Notes: generated from the sequence alone by a model not told the origin. Shown: positions 34,510-45,185, numbered from the stretch's first letter. The stretch is DNA of 52,941 bases from Desulfobacteraceae bacterium RAAP-1 (GCA_001443525.1 LKPX01000017.1:1-52941); one strand, 5' to 3'. Numbers and translations: made by a program.

Positions 34510-35724
34510 ATGACCGAAAACGATCTGGCTCAACTTCATATCGACAAATCACAATTTTCCGAAAAATCTTCGCTAAAAAAGCGCTGTGGATGGTTGCTGT
34601 TTCTGATGATGGCTATTGCCTGCACCGGATATCTGTATCGCAGGGGGCTGCTGACACCCGCCATTGAGGTGCAGATAGCCTCTGTTCAGAGGATATTTCC
34701 TTCTCAGACATTTACCGTGCTGAACGCCAGCGGCTATGTGGTGGCACAGAGAAAGGCTGCGGTTGCCGCCAAGATTACAGGGCGGCTGATCTATCTGGCG
34801 GTCGAGGAAGGAAGCCACGTCAGAAAGGGAGAAGTTATCGCCCGGCTTGAAAATGAAGACACGACAGCGGCAAAGCATGAAGCTGAAGCCGCACTTGCTG
34901 CAGCAAGGCACAGACTGGAACAGGCGGTCGCCGAACTGGACGATGCAACCCTTGCCTACCACCGCAGTCAGAAACTGGCCGCAGATGGTTATATCGCCCT
35001 TTCTGAACTGGATTCAGCCACGGCCCGGTTTCGCCGCGCCCGCGCCGGGGTTGAGGTGGGCCGGTCTGATATGGCAAATAGCAAAGCAGCGCTGGACGCC
35101 GCCGACGTCGCTCTGGGATATTCTTACATCAGAGCGCCTTTTGACGCGGTGGTTCTAACCAAGAACGCCGACATCGGCGATATCGTCACGCCGCTTGGGG
35201 CTGCCGCCAACGCCAAAGCCGCGGTGGTAAATCTGGCGGATATGAGATCGCTCCAGGTCGAAGTGGACGTGTCGGAATCCAATATCGAGAAAGTCCATCA
35301 GGGGCAGCCCTGTGAAATCTATCTGGACGCCTTGCCGGATGAACGTATGTCAGGAAGGGTTCATATGATCGTACCAACAGCGGATCGCACCAAGGCTTCC
35401 ATCATGGTGAAAATAGCCTTCAAACACCTCAATCCGGCGATTCTCCCGGAAATGAGCGCCAAAGTGGCGTTTTTATCCCACGCGGTACAGGAAAATGAAA
35501 AACAGCCTGTGACGGCTGTGCCGGATGCGGCTGTTTTACACCGCGACGGACGAACCTGGGTTTACAAAATCACAGGCAATCGGGCTATCGCTGTGCCGAT
35601 TCATACTGGAAGACGGCTGAACGGGCTGGATGAAATTCTTTCCGGCCCCACCGCCGGCGATAAGGTGGTGATGAGTCCCGGCTCCCGAATCCGTAGCGGC
35701 GATGTCATCAAAATCGCTCCGTAA
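34510..35724 (+). CDS. Periplasmic adaptor (membrane fusion) protein of MacA/HlyD type
   Basis: A 404-residue adaptor. A membrane anchor lies at about residues 27-47 (CGWLLFLMMAIACTGYLY). A split lipoyl domain follows (AAKITGRLIYLAVEEGSHVRKGEVIARLEN and SYIRAPFDAVVLTKNADIGDIV), with an alpha-helical hairpin between (about 120-205) and a beta-barrel after. It bridges an inner-membrane ABC pump and an outer-membrane channel. The three following genes supply ATPase and two permeases; no TolC homologue is in the window. Start ATG 34510 has a weak ribosome site. Confidence 0.9.
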   Translation: MTENDLAQLHIDKSQFSEKSSLKKRCGWLLFLMMAIACTGYLYRRGLLTPAIEVQIASVQRIFPSQTFTVLNASGYVVAQRKAAVAAKITGRLIYLAVEEGSHVRKGEVIARLENEDTTAAKHEAEAALAAARHRLEQAVAELDDATLAYHRSQKLAADGYIALSELDSATARFRRARAGVEVGRSDMANSKAALDAADVALGYSYIRAPFDAVVLTKNADIGDIVTPLGAAANAKAAVVNLADMRSLQVEVDVSESNIEKVHQGQPCEIYLDALPDERMSGRVHMIVPTADRTKASIMVKIAFKHLNPAILPEMSAKVAFLSHAVQENEKQPVTAVPDAAVLHRDGRTWVYKITGNRAIAVPIHTGRRLNGLDEILSGPTAGDKVVMSPGSRIRSGDVIKIAP

Positions 35725-35728
35725 TGTC

Positions 35729-36436
35729 ATGAATGTCATTGAAATCAACGATATCGTCAAGTCCTACCGCCGGGGAAACCAGCGCATCCGGGTGCTGGAG
35801 CATATTTCGCTGACCATAGCAAACGGTGAATTTTTATCCCTGATGGGCCCATCCGGATCCGGGAAAAGCACTCTGCTCAATTTGATTGCAGGTCTGGATC
35901 AGGTGGATTCCGGCAGTATCCGGATCGGCGGTACGGAAATTTCAACCCTTTCCGAAACAGGGCTGGCTGCCTGGCGCGCAGGGCGTGTCGGGTTTATCTT
36001 CCAGTTTTACAATCTCATTCCTGTTTTAACGGCCTATGAAAATATTGAGCTTCCCCTGATGCTGACCGGTCTTTCGAAAAAAGCCAGACATGCCCATGTC
36101 ATCACTGCGCTGTCACTGGTCAGTCTTCAAGACAGGATGGATCACTATCCGCGTCAGCTATCCGGCGGGCAGCAGCAGCGGGTCGCCATCGCCCGCGCCG
36201 TGGTCACGGATCCCACCATTCTGGTGGCGGATGAACCCACGGGTGATCTGGACAGACGATCGGCGGAGGACGTTCTTGAACTGATGGACCAGCTTTGCAC
36301 TCAACTGGGAAAGACCATCGTCATGGTCACCCATGATCCGCGCGCAGCCGGCAGAGCCCATACACTCAAATATCTGGAGAAAGGCGTTTTATCCGATGCG
36401 CCTCAAGTTGCTGTTTCGGAATGTCTTCAGGCATAA
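35729..36436 (+). CDS. ABC exporter ATP-binding protein (MacB/LolD type)
   Basis: A 235-residue ATPase. Walker A is GPSGSGKST, the signature is [16 protein letters not shown] and Walker B is [12 protein letters not shown]; the sequence [20 protein letters not shown] and the MacB/LolD-like [15 protein letters not shown] fit the export class. ATG 35729 starts 4 bp after the adaptor stop; an ATG at 35702 overlapping the adaptor is possible. The end overlaps the first permease by 41 bp. Confidence 0.94.
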   Translation: MNVIEINDIVKSYRRGNQRIRVLEHISLTIANGEFLSLMGPSGSGKSTLLNLIAGLDQVDSGSIRIGGTEISTLSETGLAAWRAGRVGFIFQFYNLIPVLTAYENIELPLMLTGLSKKARHAHVITALSLVSLQDRMDHYPRQLSGGQQQRVAIARAVVTDPTILVADEPTGDLDRRSAEDVLELMDQLCTQLGKTIVMVTHDPRAAGRAHTLKYLEKGVLSDAPQVAVSECLQA

Positions 36437-37550
36437 GCTGAGAGCATTTCTAACCATTGTGGGTATTGGTGTGGCCATCCTGGCCTTCGGGATGCTGCGA
36501 ACCGTCATCAGCGCCTGGTATGCAGGGGTAAACGCCTCTTCGTCCAGCAGGCTGGTTACCCGCAACGCCACTTCCCTGATATTTCCACTGCCGATTTCAT
36601 ATCTGGAGAAAATCCGCGAAGTCAACGGCGTGCGCGAGGTATCCTACAGCAACTGGTTCGGCGGTATTTACATTGATGCAAAAAATTTTTTCGTTAATTT
36701 TGCCGTGGAACCACGTTCCTATTTCGATCTTTATCCGGAATTCGTGCTGCCGGAAGCCCAGTCCACCGCTTTTTTCCGCGATCGAAAAGCCTGTGTGGCC
36801 GGCCGAAAACTGGCCAAACGCTTCGGGTGGTCTGTTGGCGATATCATTACCTTGAAAGGAACCATTTACCCCGGTAATTGGGATTTTGTCTTACGGGGCA
36901 TCTATCATGGCAAAAACGCTGCCACAGATGAAAATCAGTTTTTCTTTCACTGGAGTTATCTCAACGAAAGCCTTAAAAAAAACGATCCCCGCAGGGCGGA
37001 TCATGTCGGAGTTTATGTCATTGATCTGAAACATCCGGATATGGCCGCGGATGTTTCAGAAGCTGTGGATACGCTCTTCAGGAATTCATACGCCGAAACC
37101 CTCACGGAAACCGAAAAGGCATTTCAGATGAGCTTTGTCTCCATGACTGAGGCAATTCTGACCGTCATTCAAATAGTATCCTATGTCATTATCGTGATCA
37201 TTATGGCGGTGGTCGCTAATACGATGGCCATGTCCGTACGCGAACGCATGGGCGAATTCGCGGTTTTCAAGACACTGGGCTTTGGCGGAAGCTACCTGTC
37301 CATCCTGATTCTGGGCGAATCCATGGCCCTGTCCGGAATCGGAGGGCTCTTGGGAATCGTGTTCACCTTTCCGGCTGCCAGGGCTTTCGCAGAGGCGGTA
37401 GGGCAGTTTTTTCCCATATTTCATGTTTCGCTGGATACTATTTTTATGGATATCGGGGCGGCAACGGCCGTCGGCGCTGTCGCCGCCATGATTCCGATGT
37501 GGCGTGTGATTCATATCCGTATTGCCGATGGACTGGGGAGAACCGGGTAG
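36396..37550 (+). CDS. FtsX/MacB-family permease 1 of the export system
   Basis: A 384-residue permease. The start [25 protein letters not shown] is the family N terminus, then an extracytoplasmic MacB-like core of about 210 residues, and three C-terminal helices (IVSYVIIVIIMAVVANTMAMSV, ESMALSGIGGLLGIVF, IFMDIGAATAVGAVAAMIPMW). VRERMGEFAVFKTLGF is the conserved coupling helix. ATG 36396 lies inside the ATPase gene; an ATG at 36333 is less likely. The next gene begins right at its stop. Confidence 0.9.
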   Translation: MRLKLLFRNVFRHKLRAFLTIVGIGVAILAFGMLRTVISAWYAGVNASSSSRLVTRNATSLIFPLPISYLEKIREVNGVREVSYSNWFGGIYIDAKNFFVNFAVEPRSYFDLYPEFVLPEAQSTAFFRDRKACVAGRKLAKRFGWSVGDIITLKGTIYPGNWDFVLRGIYHGKNAATDENQFFFHWSYLNESLKKNDPRRADHVGVYVIDLKHPDMAADVSEAVDTLFRNSYAETLTETEKAFQMSFVSMTEAILTVIQIVSYVIIVIIMAVVANTMAMSVRERMGEFAVFKTLGFGGSYLSILILGESMALSGIGGLLGIVFTFPAARAFAEAVGQFFPIFHVSLDTIFMDIGAATAVGAVAAMIPMWRVIHIRIADGLGRTG

Positions 37551-38717
37551 ATGAACCTGCTGTTCCATTACAGTCTGCGAAACCTGTTGACCCGACGACT
37601 GACCACCGCGCTGACCGCGCTGGGCATGGCGCTGGTGGTATTTGTATTCGCCGCTATCATCATGCTGGCGGACGGTCTCCAGAAAACCCTCTTGGATACG
37701 GGTTCATACGATAACGTCATCGTTATCCGGAAATCCTCGGTTTCAGAGGTCCAAAGCGGCATCGACCGTCAGCAGGCATCTGTTGTCGAGATCCAGCCGG
37801 AAATCGCTTTGAATCAAAACGGCGCGCTGCTGGTCGCAAAGGAAATCGTCGTTATGATCACGATGGAAAAGCGGGGAACCTTTAGCCGTTCCAATGTCGT
37901 CATCCGCGGTGTATCGGCGGCGTCTCTGGCCTTACGGCCCCAGATACACCTGATCGCCGGTAGATTTCCCAGTCCCGGTTCTTCCGAAATCATGATCGGC
38001 AAAAGCATCGTCAAAAACTTCAAAGGCACGGAACTCCAGGACAATCTGACCTTCGGCATGCGTTCCTGGCGGATTGTAGGCATATTCGACGCCGGTTCCA
38101 CAGGATACAGTTCGGAAATCTGGGGAGACGTTTTTCAAATGATGTCCGCATTTCGAAGACCGGTGTACTCTTCCATACTCTTCAAACTTAGAAAACCCGA
38201 GGCGTTTAAAACCGTTCAGTCCCGAATCCAGAACGACCCCAGACTTACCCTCGAAGCCAAACGCGAAACGGTTTACTATAAAGAGCAATCCGAAACCATG
38301 GCGACATTCTTGAGAATTTTGGGGCTGTCTCTCACCATCATATTTTCTGTCGGCGCTATTGTCGGCGCCATGATCACCATGTATGCGGCTGTTGCCGCCC
38401 GAACCGTCGAAATCGGCGTCCTGCGTGCACTGGGGTTTCAACGGAGCGCAATACTGACAGCGTTTCTGCTGGAATCGCTGCTTCTGGGCGGCATCGGTGG
38501 ATGCGCAGGTTTGTTTGTCGCGTCATTTCTTCAGTTTCTCACTGTATCCACCATGAATTTCCAGACTTTTTCGGAGCTGGCTTTCCGTTTCACCCTGACC
38601 CCCGGCATCGTCGTCAAGTCCCTCCTGTTTTCACAGATTATGGGTTTTGCCGGCGGTGTGCTCCCGGCGGTCAGAGCATCCCGAATGAACATTATTGCCG
38701 CCCTCAGAGAAGGGTAA
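37551..38717 (+). CDS. FtsX/MacB-family permease 2 of the export system
   Basis: A 388-residue permease paralogous to the gene before it. Helix 1 is TALTALGMALVVFVFAAIIMLA, the middle is a MacB-type core, and the end has three helices and ARSVEIGVLRALGF-like coupling (ARTVEIGVLRALGFQRSAI), closing with PAVRASRMNIIAALREG. Two unlike permeases with one ATPase suggest a heterodimer, as in LolCDE, rather than the MacB homodimer. Substrate unknown. Repeat copy F begins 7 bp after the stop. Confidence 0.9.
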   Translation: MNLLFHYSLRNLLTRRLTTALTALGMALVVFVFAAIIMLADGLQKTLLDTGSYDNVIVIRKSSVSEVQSGIDRQQASVVEIQPEIALNQNGALLVAKEIVVMITMEKRGTFSRSNVVIRGVSAASLALRPQIHLIAGRFPSPGSSEIMIGKSIVKNFKGTELQDNLTFGMRSWRIVGIFDAGSTGYSSEIWGDVFQMMSAFRRPVYSSILFKLRKPEAFKTVQSRIQNDPRLTLEAKRETVYYKEQSETMATFLRILGLSLTIIFSVGAIVGAMITMYAAVAARTVEIGVLRALGFQRSAILTAFLLESLLLGGIGGCAGLFVASFLQFLTVSTMNFQTFSELAFRFTLTPGIVVKSLLFSQIMGFAGGVLPAVRASRMNIIAALREG

Positions 38718-38724
38718 CAACTTT

Positions 38725-38874
38725 GACGGCTTCGTAAAAAGTCCGAATGCTGCGTTGCGCTGCACCCTTCGTTGTTGCGGCGTACCATAAGTACGTCTCA
38801 CTCCTCAGGGTTTGCGCGTCTTGCCTGCGAACTTTTTACAAAGCCGTCCTCATTCGACTTTTTACGATGGCATC
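38725..38874 (-). repeat. Dispersed palindromic repeat, copy F (inverted)
   Basis: Core 38725-38847 begins GACGGCTTCGTAAAAAGT and ends CTTTTTACAAAGCCGTC; the half-copy follows on the right (38848-38874, ending ACTTTTTACGATGGCATC). Orientation is opposite to copies A-E. It follows the permease stop by 7 bp. Confidence 0.9.
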
Positions 38875-39087
38875 CACTTTATTAGACACACAGGTCTGCC
38901 CCAGCCGTTTCCATACCTGATATTGTCTTGACAGATCAGTCAAAATGATTAGATTTGTGACAAAACTTATATGTTTTATATATAACATCTTGATACTAAA
39001 ATGAAAAATTCACAGGTCTTTAAAACTTATGGCCTCGTAAAAAGTCGTCAAAACTGATCAATTTTATAAACAAGGAGTCTTACACCG
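38875..39087 (+). other. groESL leader region
   Basis: Rest of the 370-bp gap before groES after copy F. It holds the promoter at 38928-38955, an AT-rich palindrome ATGTT-TTATATAT-AACAT near 38971-38988, and a 20-bp fragment of the dispersed repeat (GGCCTCGTAAAAAGTCGTC, from 39031). No CIRCE element (TTAGCACTC...GAGTGCTAA) and no clear heat-shock sigma promoter are seen. Confidence 0.55.
38928..38955 (+). promoter_or_regulatory. Candidate promoter and operator for groESL
   Basis: TTGACA (38928-38933), 16-bp spacer, TAGATT (38950-38955). The -35 box is part of an inverted repeat TTGAC-agatca-GTCAA, which could be a repressor site. It lies about 130 bp before groES. Confidence 0.45.
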
Positions 39088-39372
39088 ATGAAGATCAGAC
39101 CCATGAATGACAATGTATTGGTATTACGGGTTGAAGAAGAACAAAAAACCGCTGGCGGCATTATCATCCCCGACACCGCCAAAAAAAAATCGCAGGAAGG
39201 AAAAGTGATTGCTGTCGGATCCGGCAAAAACGGCAAAAACGGCAAACGGATCCCCCTGGATGTCAAGGCTGAGGACAGAATTCTGTTCTCCAAATACGCC
39301 GGCACCGAAATCAAAATCAATGGCGTAGAACATGTATTCATGAAAGAATCTGATATATTGGCAATCATCTAA
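39088..39372 (+). CDS. groES: Co-chaperonin GroES
   Basis: A 94-residue GroES lid subunit: [31 protein letters not shown] with the mobile loop, and the C-terminal strand [40 protein letters not shown] precedes ATG 39088. Seven identical subunits cap the GroEL ring. It is 27 bp upstream of groEL on one transcript. Confidence 0.98.
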   Translation: MKIRPMNDNVLVLRVEEEQKTAGGIIIPDTAKKKSQEGKVIAVGSGKNGKNGKRIPLDVKAEDRILFSKYAGTEIKINGVEHVFMKESDILAII

Positions 39373-41034
<1,662 letters not shown>

Positions 41035-41083
41035 TGAATTTGGAAAATGCGTCAGGAAATTTTACAAAGCGTAAAATTATCCT

Positions 41084-41112
41084 TTGACAGAACTTGCCTG
41101 GCACACTATCAT
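41084..41112 (+). promoter_or_regulatory. Sigma-70 promoter for the uspA pair
   Basis: TTGACA (41084-41089), 17-bp spacer, TATCAT (41107-41112, 5 of 6). This is the best promoter match in the window. The -10 box is inside the left arm of a perfect inverted repeat (41102-41143). Confidence 0.65.
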
Positions 41113-41150
41113 CGGCACAAATACAGGCGTCGGTGATAGTGTGGTTTTAA
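41102..41150 (+). terminator. Hairpin overlapping the uspA promoter; possible groESL terminator
   Basis: CACACTATCA (41102-41111) pairs perfectly with TGATAGTGTG (41134-41143), followed by GTTTTAATC. It lies 67 bp past groEL and can act as its terminator, or, since it covers the -10 box of the following promoter, as an operator or leader hairpin for uspA. Confidence 0.55.
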
Positions 41151-41290
41151 TCTCAAAACCCAATACCACCCTGCCCTTTTTTCACTTCCGTCTGCTTGCT
41201 TTCGTATGTTGCACGATTTTTGCTTTGCTCAGTTTCAAACTCGTCGTGTATCGCTATTTTCATAACCATAAAAGCAACAAGGAGGTAGAT

Positions 41291-41761
41291 ATGTATCAGA
41301 CCATTCTGATTCCATTAGACGGCTCCACCCGGGCAGAAAGTATTCTTCCCCACGTGGAAGAAATGGCTGCTCGTTTTCAGGCCAAAGTGATTCTGCTTCA
41401 GGTTGTGGAGCCATTGTTTCAATTCATCAATCCCGCACTGTATGAAACGACTATCCAGACAGATGTCATTCAGGAAAGCATCCGTGATTACAAAACCAGA
41501 CAGGAAGGCATCATCAATTATCTTGCCGACCATCAGGCGTCTTTTCAGAAAAAAGGGGTTACCGCAGTCACAATCGTTGAACAAGGGCCTATCGTTGAAA
41601 CAATTATTTCCGTAGCTCAGCGTGAAAATGCAGATTTGATCGCGATTGCCAGTCATGGCCGCAGTGGGCTTTCCCGTGTTTTTTATGGAAGCGTGGCCGC
41701 CGGCATCATGCAGAAAATTGATCGCCCCATACTGATTGTCCGTGCCCGGGATGTCGGATGA
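41291..41761 (+). CDS. Universal stress protein (UspA family), copy 1
   Basis: A 156-residue single-domain Usp: MYQTILIPLDGSTRAESILPHVE at the start and ASHGRSGLSRVFYGSVAAGIMQK as the ATP-binding loop. ATP binding is likely; role in stress survival is by family. AAGGAGGTAGAT precedes ATG 41291. It is paralogous to the next gene, with which it shares an almost identical 3' part. Confidence 0.94.
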   Translation: MYQTILIPLDGSTRAESILPHVEEMAARFQAKVILLQVVEPLFQFINPALYETTIQTDVIQESIRDYKTRQEGIINYLADHQASFQKKGVTAVTIVEQGPIVETIISVAQRENADLIAIASHGRSGLSRVFYGSVAAGIMQKIDRPILIVRARDVG

Positions 41762-41808
41762 TATTGTATTTTTGCAAATTACCATAACTATCGACAGCGA
41801 GGCTTTTC

Positions 41809-42276
41809 ATGTATCAGACCATACTGGTTCCCCTGGATGGTTCTCCCAGAGCGGAACAGATTCTCTCTCATGTTGAACAGATTGCAATTCAGTTCAAGTC
41901 CAAAGTCATTTTCATGCAGGTACTGGAACCAATTCAAGTTGTTACACCGTCACTGCTTCATGTCAGCAGCGCAGTAACGGACGCTGTCAAAGAAAGCCTT
42001 AAAAACTTCAATCGCAGATATAAAGACATTACTGAATATCTGACGGAATGCCAGAACAAATTCCGAGAAAAAGGCATTGATACCAGAAAATTTGTCGAAC
42101 AGGGACCGGTTGTTGAAACCATCATTTCTGTGGCTCAGCGGGAAAAAGTGGATTTGATCACTATCGCCAGTCATGGCCGCAGCGGGCTTTCCCGCGTATT
42201 TTATGGAAGCGTGGCCGCCGGCGTCATGCAGAAAATTGATCGCCCCATATTGATTGTCCGCTCCAGAACAGACTGA
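41809..42276 (+). CDS. Universal stress protein (UspA family), copy 2
   Basis: A 155-residue Usp, tandem paralogue of copy 1, 47 bp downstream. The N terminus (MYQTILVPLDGSPRAEQILSHVE) and the middle differ substantially from copy 1, while the 95 bases covering the ATP loop and last strand (42166-42260) differ from copy 1 at only 5 positions. That pattern points to gene conversion or selection on the loop. Likely co-transcribed with copy 1. Confidence 0.94.
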   Translation: MYQTILVPLDGSPRAEQILSHVEQIAIQFKSKVIFMQVLEPIQVVTPSLLHVSSAVTDAVKESLKNFNRRYKDITEYLTECQNKFREKGIDTRKFVEQGPVVETIISVAQREKVDLITIASHGRSGLSRVFYGSVAAGVMQKIDRPILIVRSRTD

Positions 42277-42670
42277 TATTTCTATACATCCCCTCTGGCG
42301 ACCATCGATTTCCATGGAGCGCCGGAGGGCATGCTATCTGTAACCGTTCCAACTCTCAATCCTGAATTTCAATTTTTTTCCTGATTTAGCCTCCACAATG
42401 GTTTCGCACGAAACCCGATCTTCGCACTACAACTTCGTAATGCATATTCGCTTTATAACGCTCTTGTTTTTATCTTGATTTTTTTGGGGCAACCATATAG
42501 AAATTTTGAACGGTGTGCTCGCAAAATATAAACATTCAGAAAAACAATTTCACTATGTTATCGGTCGGAGATATACTAAGAGTATTATCTCTTCCCTGGT
42601 GTCTTGCGAAATGAATTTTCTGAAAGTCTATAGCATGATAGACAATTCTATAGAGAGGAGCTTTGTTTAA
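42277..42670 (+). other. Gene-free region before the EF-G paralogue
   Basis: 394 bp without a gene. A 10-bp-stem hairpin CCCTCTGGCG / CGCCGGAGGG near 42293-42330 follows the second uspA but has no T run. The rest is AT-rich. A weak promoter candidate is TTGAAC (42506-42511) with TATAAA at 42527-42532. Just before the gene GAGAGGAGC serves as ribosome site. Nothing else is supported. Confidence 0.45.
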
Positions 42671-44743
42671 ATGACTGAAATGGTGGATAAAATCAGAAAC
42701 ATAGCGCTTGTGGGTCATGGAAATTCCGGGAAAACTTCTCTGGCTGAGGTTATGCTGTATCAAACAGGCGTTATCAATCGTCTCGGCCGCGTTGAAGATG
42801 GTAACACATCCATGGATTTTGAACCTGAAGAGCTGAAACGCAACATCAGTATCAGCAGCGGCTTCAATCAGTTCAACTGGAAAAAACATTCCGTTACGCT
42901 GGTGGATACACCGGGAGATCAGAATTTTTTTACAGACACGAAATTTTGCATGCAGGCCGTAGATGGCGCCATCGTTCTGGTGGATGCAGTGGATGGCGTC
43001 AAGGTCCAGACCGATCAGGCCTGGGGCTTTGCAGAAAATCTGAATTTGCCGTGCATCATCCTGATCAACAAACTGGACAGAGAACGTGCTGATTTTCCCC
43101 GGGCGTTTCAGGATGCCGTTAGATCCTTTAACCCCAAGCCGGTCATGCTGCATCTGCCTATTGGCTCCGAATCCACTTTCAGGGGAATTGTCGATCTGAT
43201 CGCCATGAAAGCCTATACCTATGATGCGAACGGAAAAGCAACGGCTATTGACATTCCATCGGATATGCAGTCCCAGGTTGAGGAAGAGCGGGAAAAGCTC
43301 GTCGAAAATATTGCCGAAGCAGATGATACACTTCTTGAACGATATCTGGAAGGTGAAAGTATCTCCGACGATGAACTCAAAAATGCGCTCAAAAAAGGGA
43401 CTGTTTCTCGAATTTTTTCACCAGTGTTGTGCGCATCGGCCGTTAAAGCAGTCGGTATCGATCTCTTGATGGATTTTATTGTCAACTGTATGCCGTCTCC
43501 GGCAGATCGGCCGGCCAGAGTCGGCGTTGATCCGGTTACCGGCAATGAAATCGAACGAATGCCGGATGCCGAAGCCCCGTTTTCAGCTTTTGTGTTCAAG
43601 ACGGTAGCAGATCCTTATGCAGGCAGACTCTCCATCTTCCGAATCGTTTCCGGCCAACTCGGCGCGGATGGTAATTTTTACAATGTCAACAAAGAGGCCC
43701 GTGAACGGTTTAATCAGCTTCTATCCATTGCCGGCAAAGAGCAGAAACCCGTCAAGGGAGCCGGACCCGGCGCTATTGTAGCAGTTGCCAAGCTGAAAGA
43801 GACCTTCACGGGAGACACCCTTTGTGATGAAACCAATAAAATCAAATTTTCCTTTCCCGAGCCACTGCCGACGCTGATTACTTTTGCCATTACCACCAAG
43901 GGATCCGGAGATGAGGATAAAATCTATATTTCCCTGACCAAAATGCTGGAGGAAGACCCGGCGCTGAAATTGGAACGCACTGCCGAAACCAAGGAAATCC
44001 TGCTTTCCGGAAGAGGTCAGGTGCACATTGAAGCCACCGTTGAAAAGCTGAAACGCAAATACAATGTCGAAGTGCATCTGAACACACCCAAAGTGCCATA
44101 TCGGGAAACGATCAAGAAAAAAGTCCGGGTTCAGGGCAGACATAAGAAACAGTCCGGCGGACACGGCCAGTTCGGAGACTGCTGGATTCAGATGGAGCCT
44201 CTGCCCCGTGGCTCAGGATTTGAATTTGTAGATGCCATTGTCGGGGGCGCGATACCACGTTCTTATATTCCCGCGGTTGAAAAAGGCATTATCGAAGCCT
44301 GTCAGAAAGGCATTCTGGCAGGATATCCCTGTGTGGACTTCAGAGTCACTCTGGATGACGGATCGTATCATGCTGTGGATTCTTCTGAAATGGCCTTTAA
44401 AATCGCAGGCTCTCTGGCTTTCAAGAAAGCGGTTGCCGATGCCAAACCCGTGCTGCTGGAGCCCATACTGAATGTTGAAATTACCACACCGGAAGAGTTT
44501 ATGGGCGATATCATGGGAGATCTCAACAGCCGCAGAGGCAGGGTGCTGGGAATGGATGCCGCGGGCAAATACCAGGTGATCAAAGCCAATGTGCCGATGG
44601 CCGAATTTCTGACCTACGCTCCGGATTTAACATCAATGACCGGTGGCAGAGGTGTTTACAGCATGTCGTTTTCCCATTATGATGAGGTGCCTGCACAAAT
44701 TGCAGAGAAGTTGCTGGTGGAACTCAACAAAGACAAAGAGTAA
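42671..44743 (+). CDS. Elongation factor G paralogue (EF-G-like GTPase)
   Basis: A 690-residue translational GTPase with all five EF-G domains. The P-loop is GHGNSGKTSL instead of the GHIDHGKTT/AHIDAGKTT of main EF-G; G3 is DTPGDQNF and G4 is NKLDR. This P-loop and the SISSGFNQFNW segment are typical of the second EF-G class (FusA2-like), whose roles include ribosome rescue or unknown functions. It is monocistronic and not in a str operon, which supports a paralogue. GAGAGGAGCTTTGTTTAA precedes ATG 42671. Repeat copy G follows the stop by 4 bp. Confidence 0.93.
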   Translation: MTEMVDKIRNIALVGHGNSGKTSLAEVMLYQTGVINRLGRVEDGNTSMDFEPEELKRNISISSGFNQFNWKKHSVTLVDTPGDQNFFTDTKFCMQAVDGAIVLVDAVDGVKVQTDQAWGFAENLNLPCIILINKLDRERADFPRAFQDAVRSFNPKPVMLHLPIGSESTFRGIVDLIAMKAYTYDANGKATAIDIPSDMQSQVEEEREKLVENIAEADDTLLERYLEGESISDDELKNALKKGTVSRIFSPVLCASAVKAVGIDLLMDFIVNCMPSPADRPARVGVDPVTGNEIERMPDAEAPFSAFVFKTVADPYAGRLSIFRIVSGQLGADGNFYNVNKEARERFNQLLSIAGKEQKPVKGAGPGAIVAVAKLKETFTGDTLCDETNKIKFSFPEPLPTLITFAITTKGSGDEDKIYISLTKMLEEDPALKLERTAETKEILLSGRGQVHIEATVEKLKRKYNVEVHLNTPKVPYRETIKKKVRVQGRHKKQSGGHGQFGDCWIQMEPLPRGSGFEFVDAIVGGAIPRSYIPAVEKGIIEACQKGILAGYPCVDFRVTLDDGSYHAVDSSEMAFKIAGSLAFKKAVADAKPVLLEPILNVEITTPEEFMGDIMGDLNSRRGRVLGMDAAGKYQVIKANVPMAEFLTYAPDLTSMTGGRGVYSMSFSHYDEVPAQIAEKLLVELNKDKE

Positions 44744-44747
44744 CGAT

Positions 44748-44905
44748 GACGGCTTCATAAAAAGTCCGCAGGCTGCGCCAGCGCCGCATCCTTCGTCATT
44801 GCAGCGTACCAAAAGTACGCTTCATTCCTCAGGATTTGCGCGCCTTGCCTGCGAACATTTTACGAAGCCGTCTAAAAGTCCGCAGGCTGCGTTGCGCGGT
44901 ATATG
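44748..44905 (-). repeat. Dispersed palindromic repeat, copy G (inverted) with extra partial copy
   Basis: Core 44748-44872 starts GACGGCTTCATAAAAAGT and ends CATTTTACGAAGCCGTC. Directly after it 44873-44905 repeats the inner left part (AAAAGTCCGCAGGCTGCGTTGCGC), a tandem partial copy in place of the usual half-copy. It begins 4 bp after the EF-G stop. Confidence 0.88.
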
Positions 44906-44967
44906 ACAAGTATGCCGCGAAACGGCAACGGATTTAGTGCATCTCTACCTTGACTGCACAAGTCCAC

Positions 44968-45145
44968 TTACTCTTTGCCCCCATCCATGTCTGCCTGAAC
45001 CATCTGCAGAAGCACCTGAAAGATAGCTTCCACACCCCGGTTCACGGTTAACCGTCAAGATGCCGTTGTGCCTCTGAATAATTCCCGGAAGCACTGGAAG
45101 CCCCAGCCCCTGTCTTGTAAATTTGCTGGGGGAAAACGGATCGAC
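44968..45145 (-). pseudogene. Histidine-kinase C-terminal remnant
   Basis: On the minus strand the translation reads DPFSPSKFTRQGLGLPVLPG, then GIIQRHNGILTVNREPGCGS, which is the end of a HATPase_c domain (G1-G2 region: usual form PFFTTKFTGRGLGLAVVQGI...EPGKGT). One extra base near 45023 shifts the frame; the other frame then continues IFQVLLQMVQADMDGGKE to a stop at 44968. The N-terminal kinase part is absent, since the DUF3786 gene starts at 45186 on the other strand. It sits beside repeat copy G. Non-functional in all likelihood. Confidence 0.75.
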
Positions 45146-45185
45146 ATGCCATATTTCAAAATCACAAGAGAAGGAAGCACCTATC

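Noticed and set aside
38928-38955. CIRCE operator or RpoH promoter for groESL
   Set aside because: Neither TTAGCACTC/GAGTGCTAA nor CTTGAAA with CCCCAT could be found in the leader.
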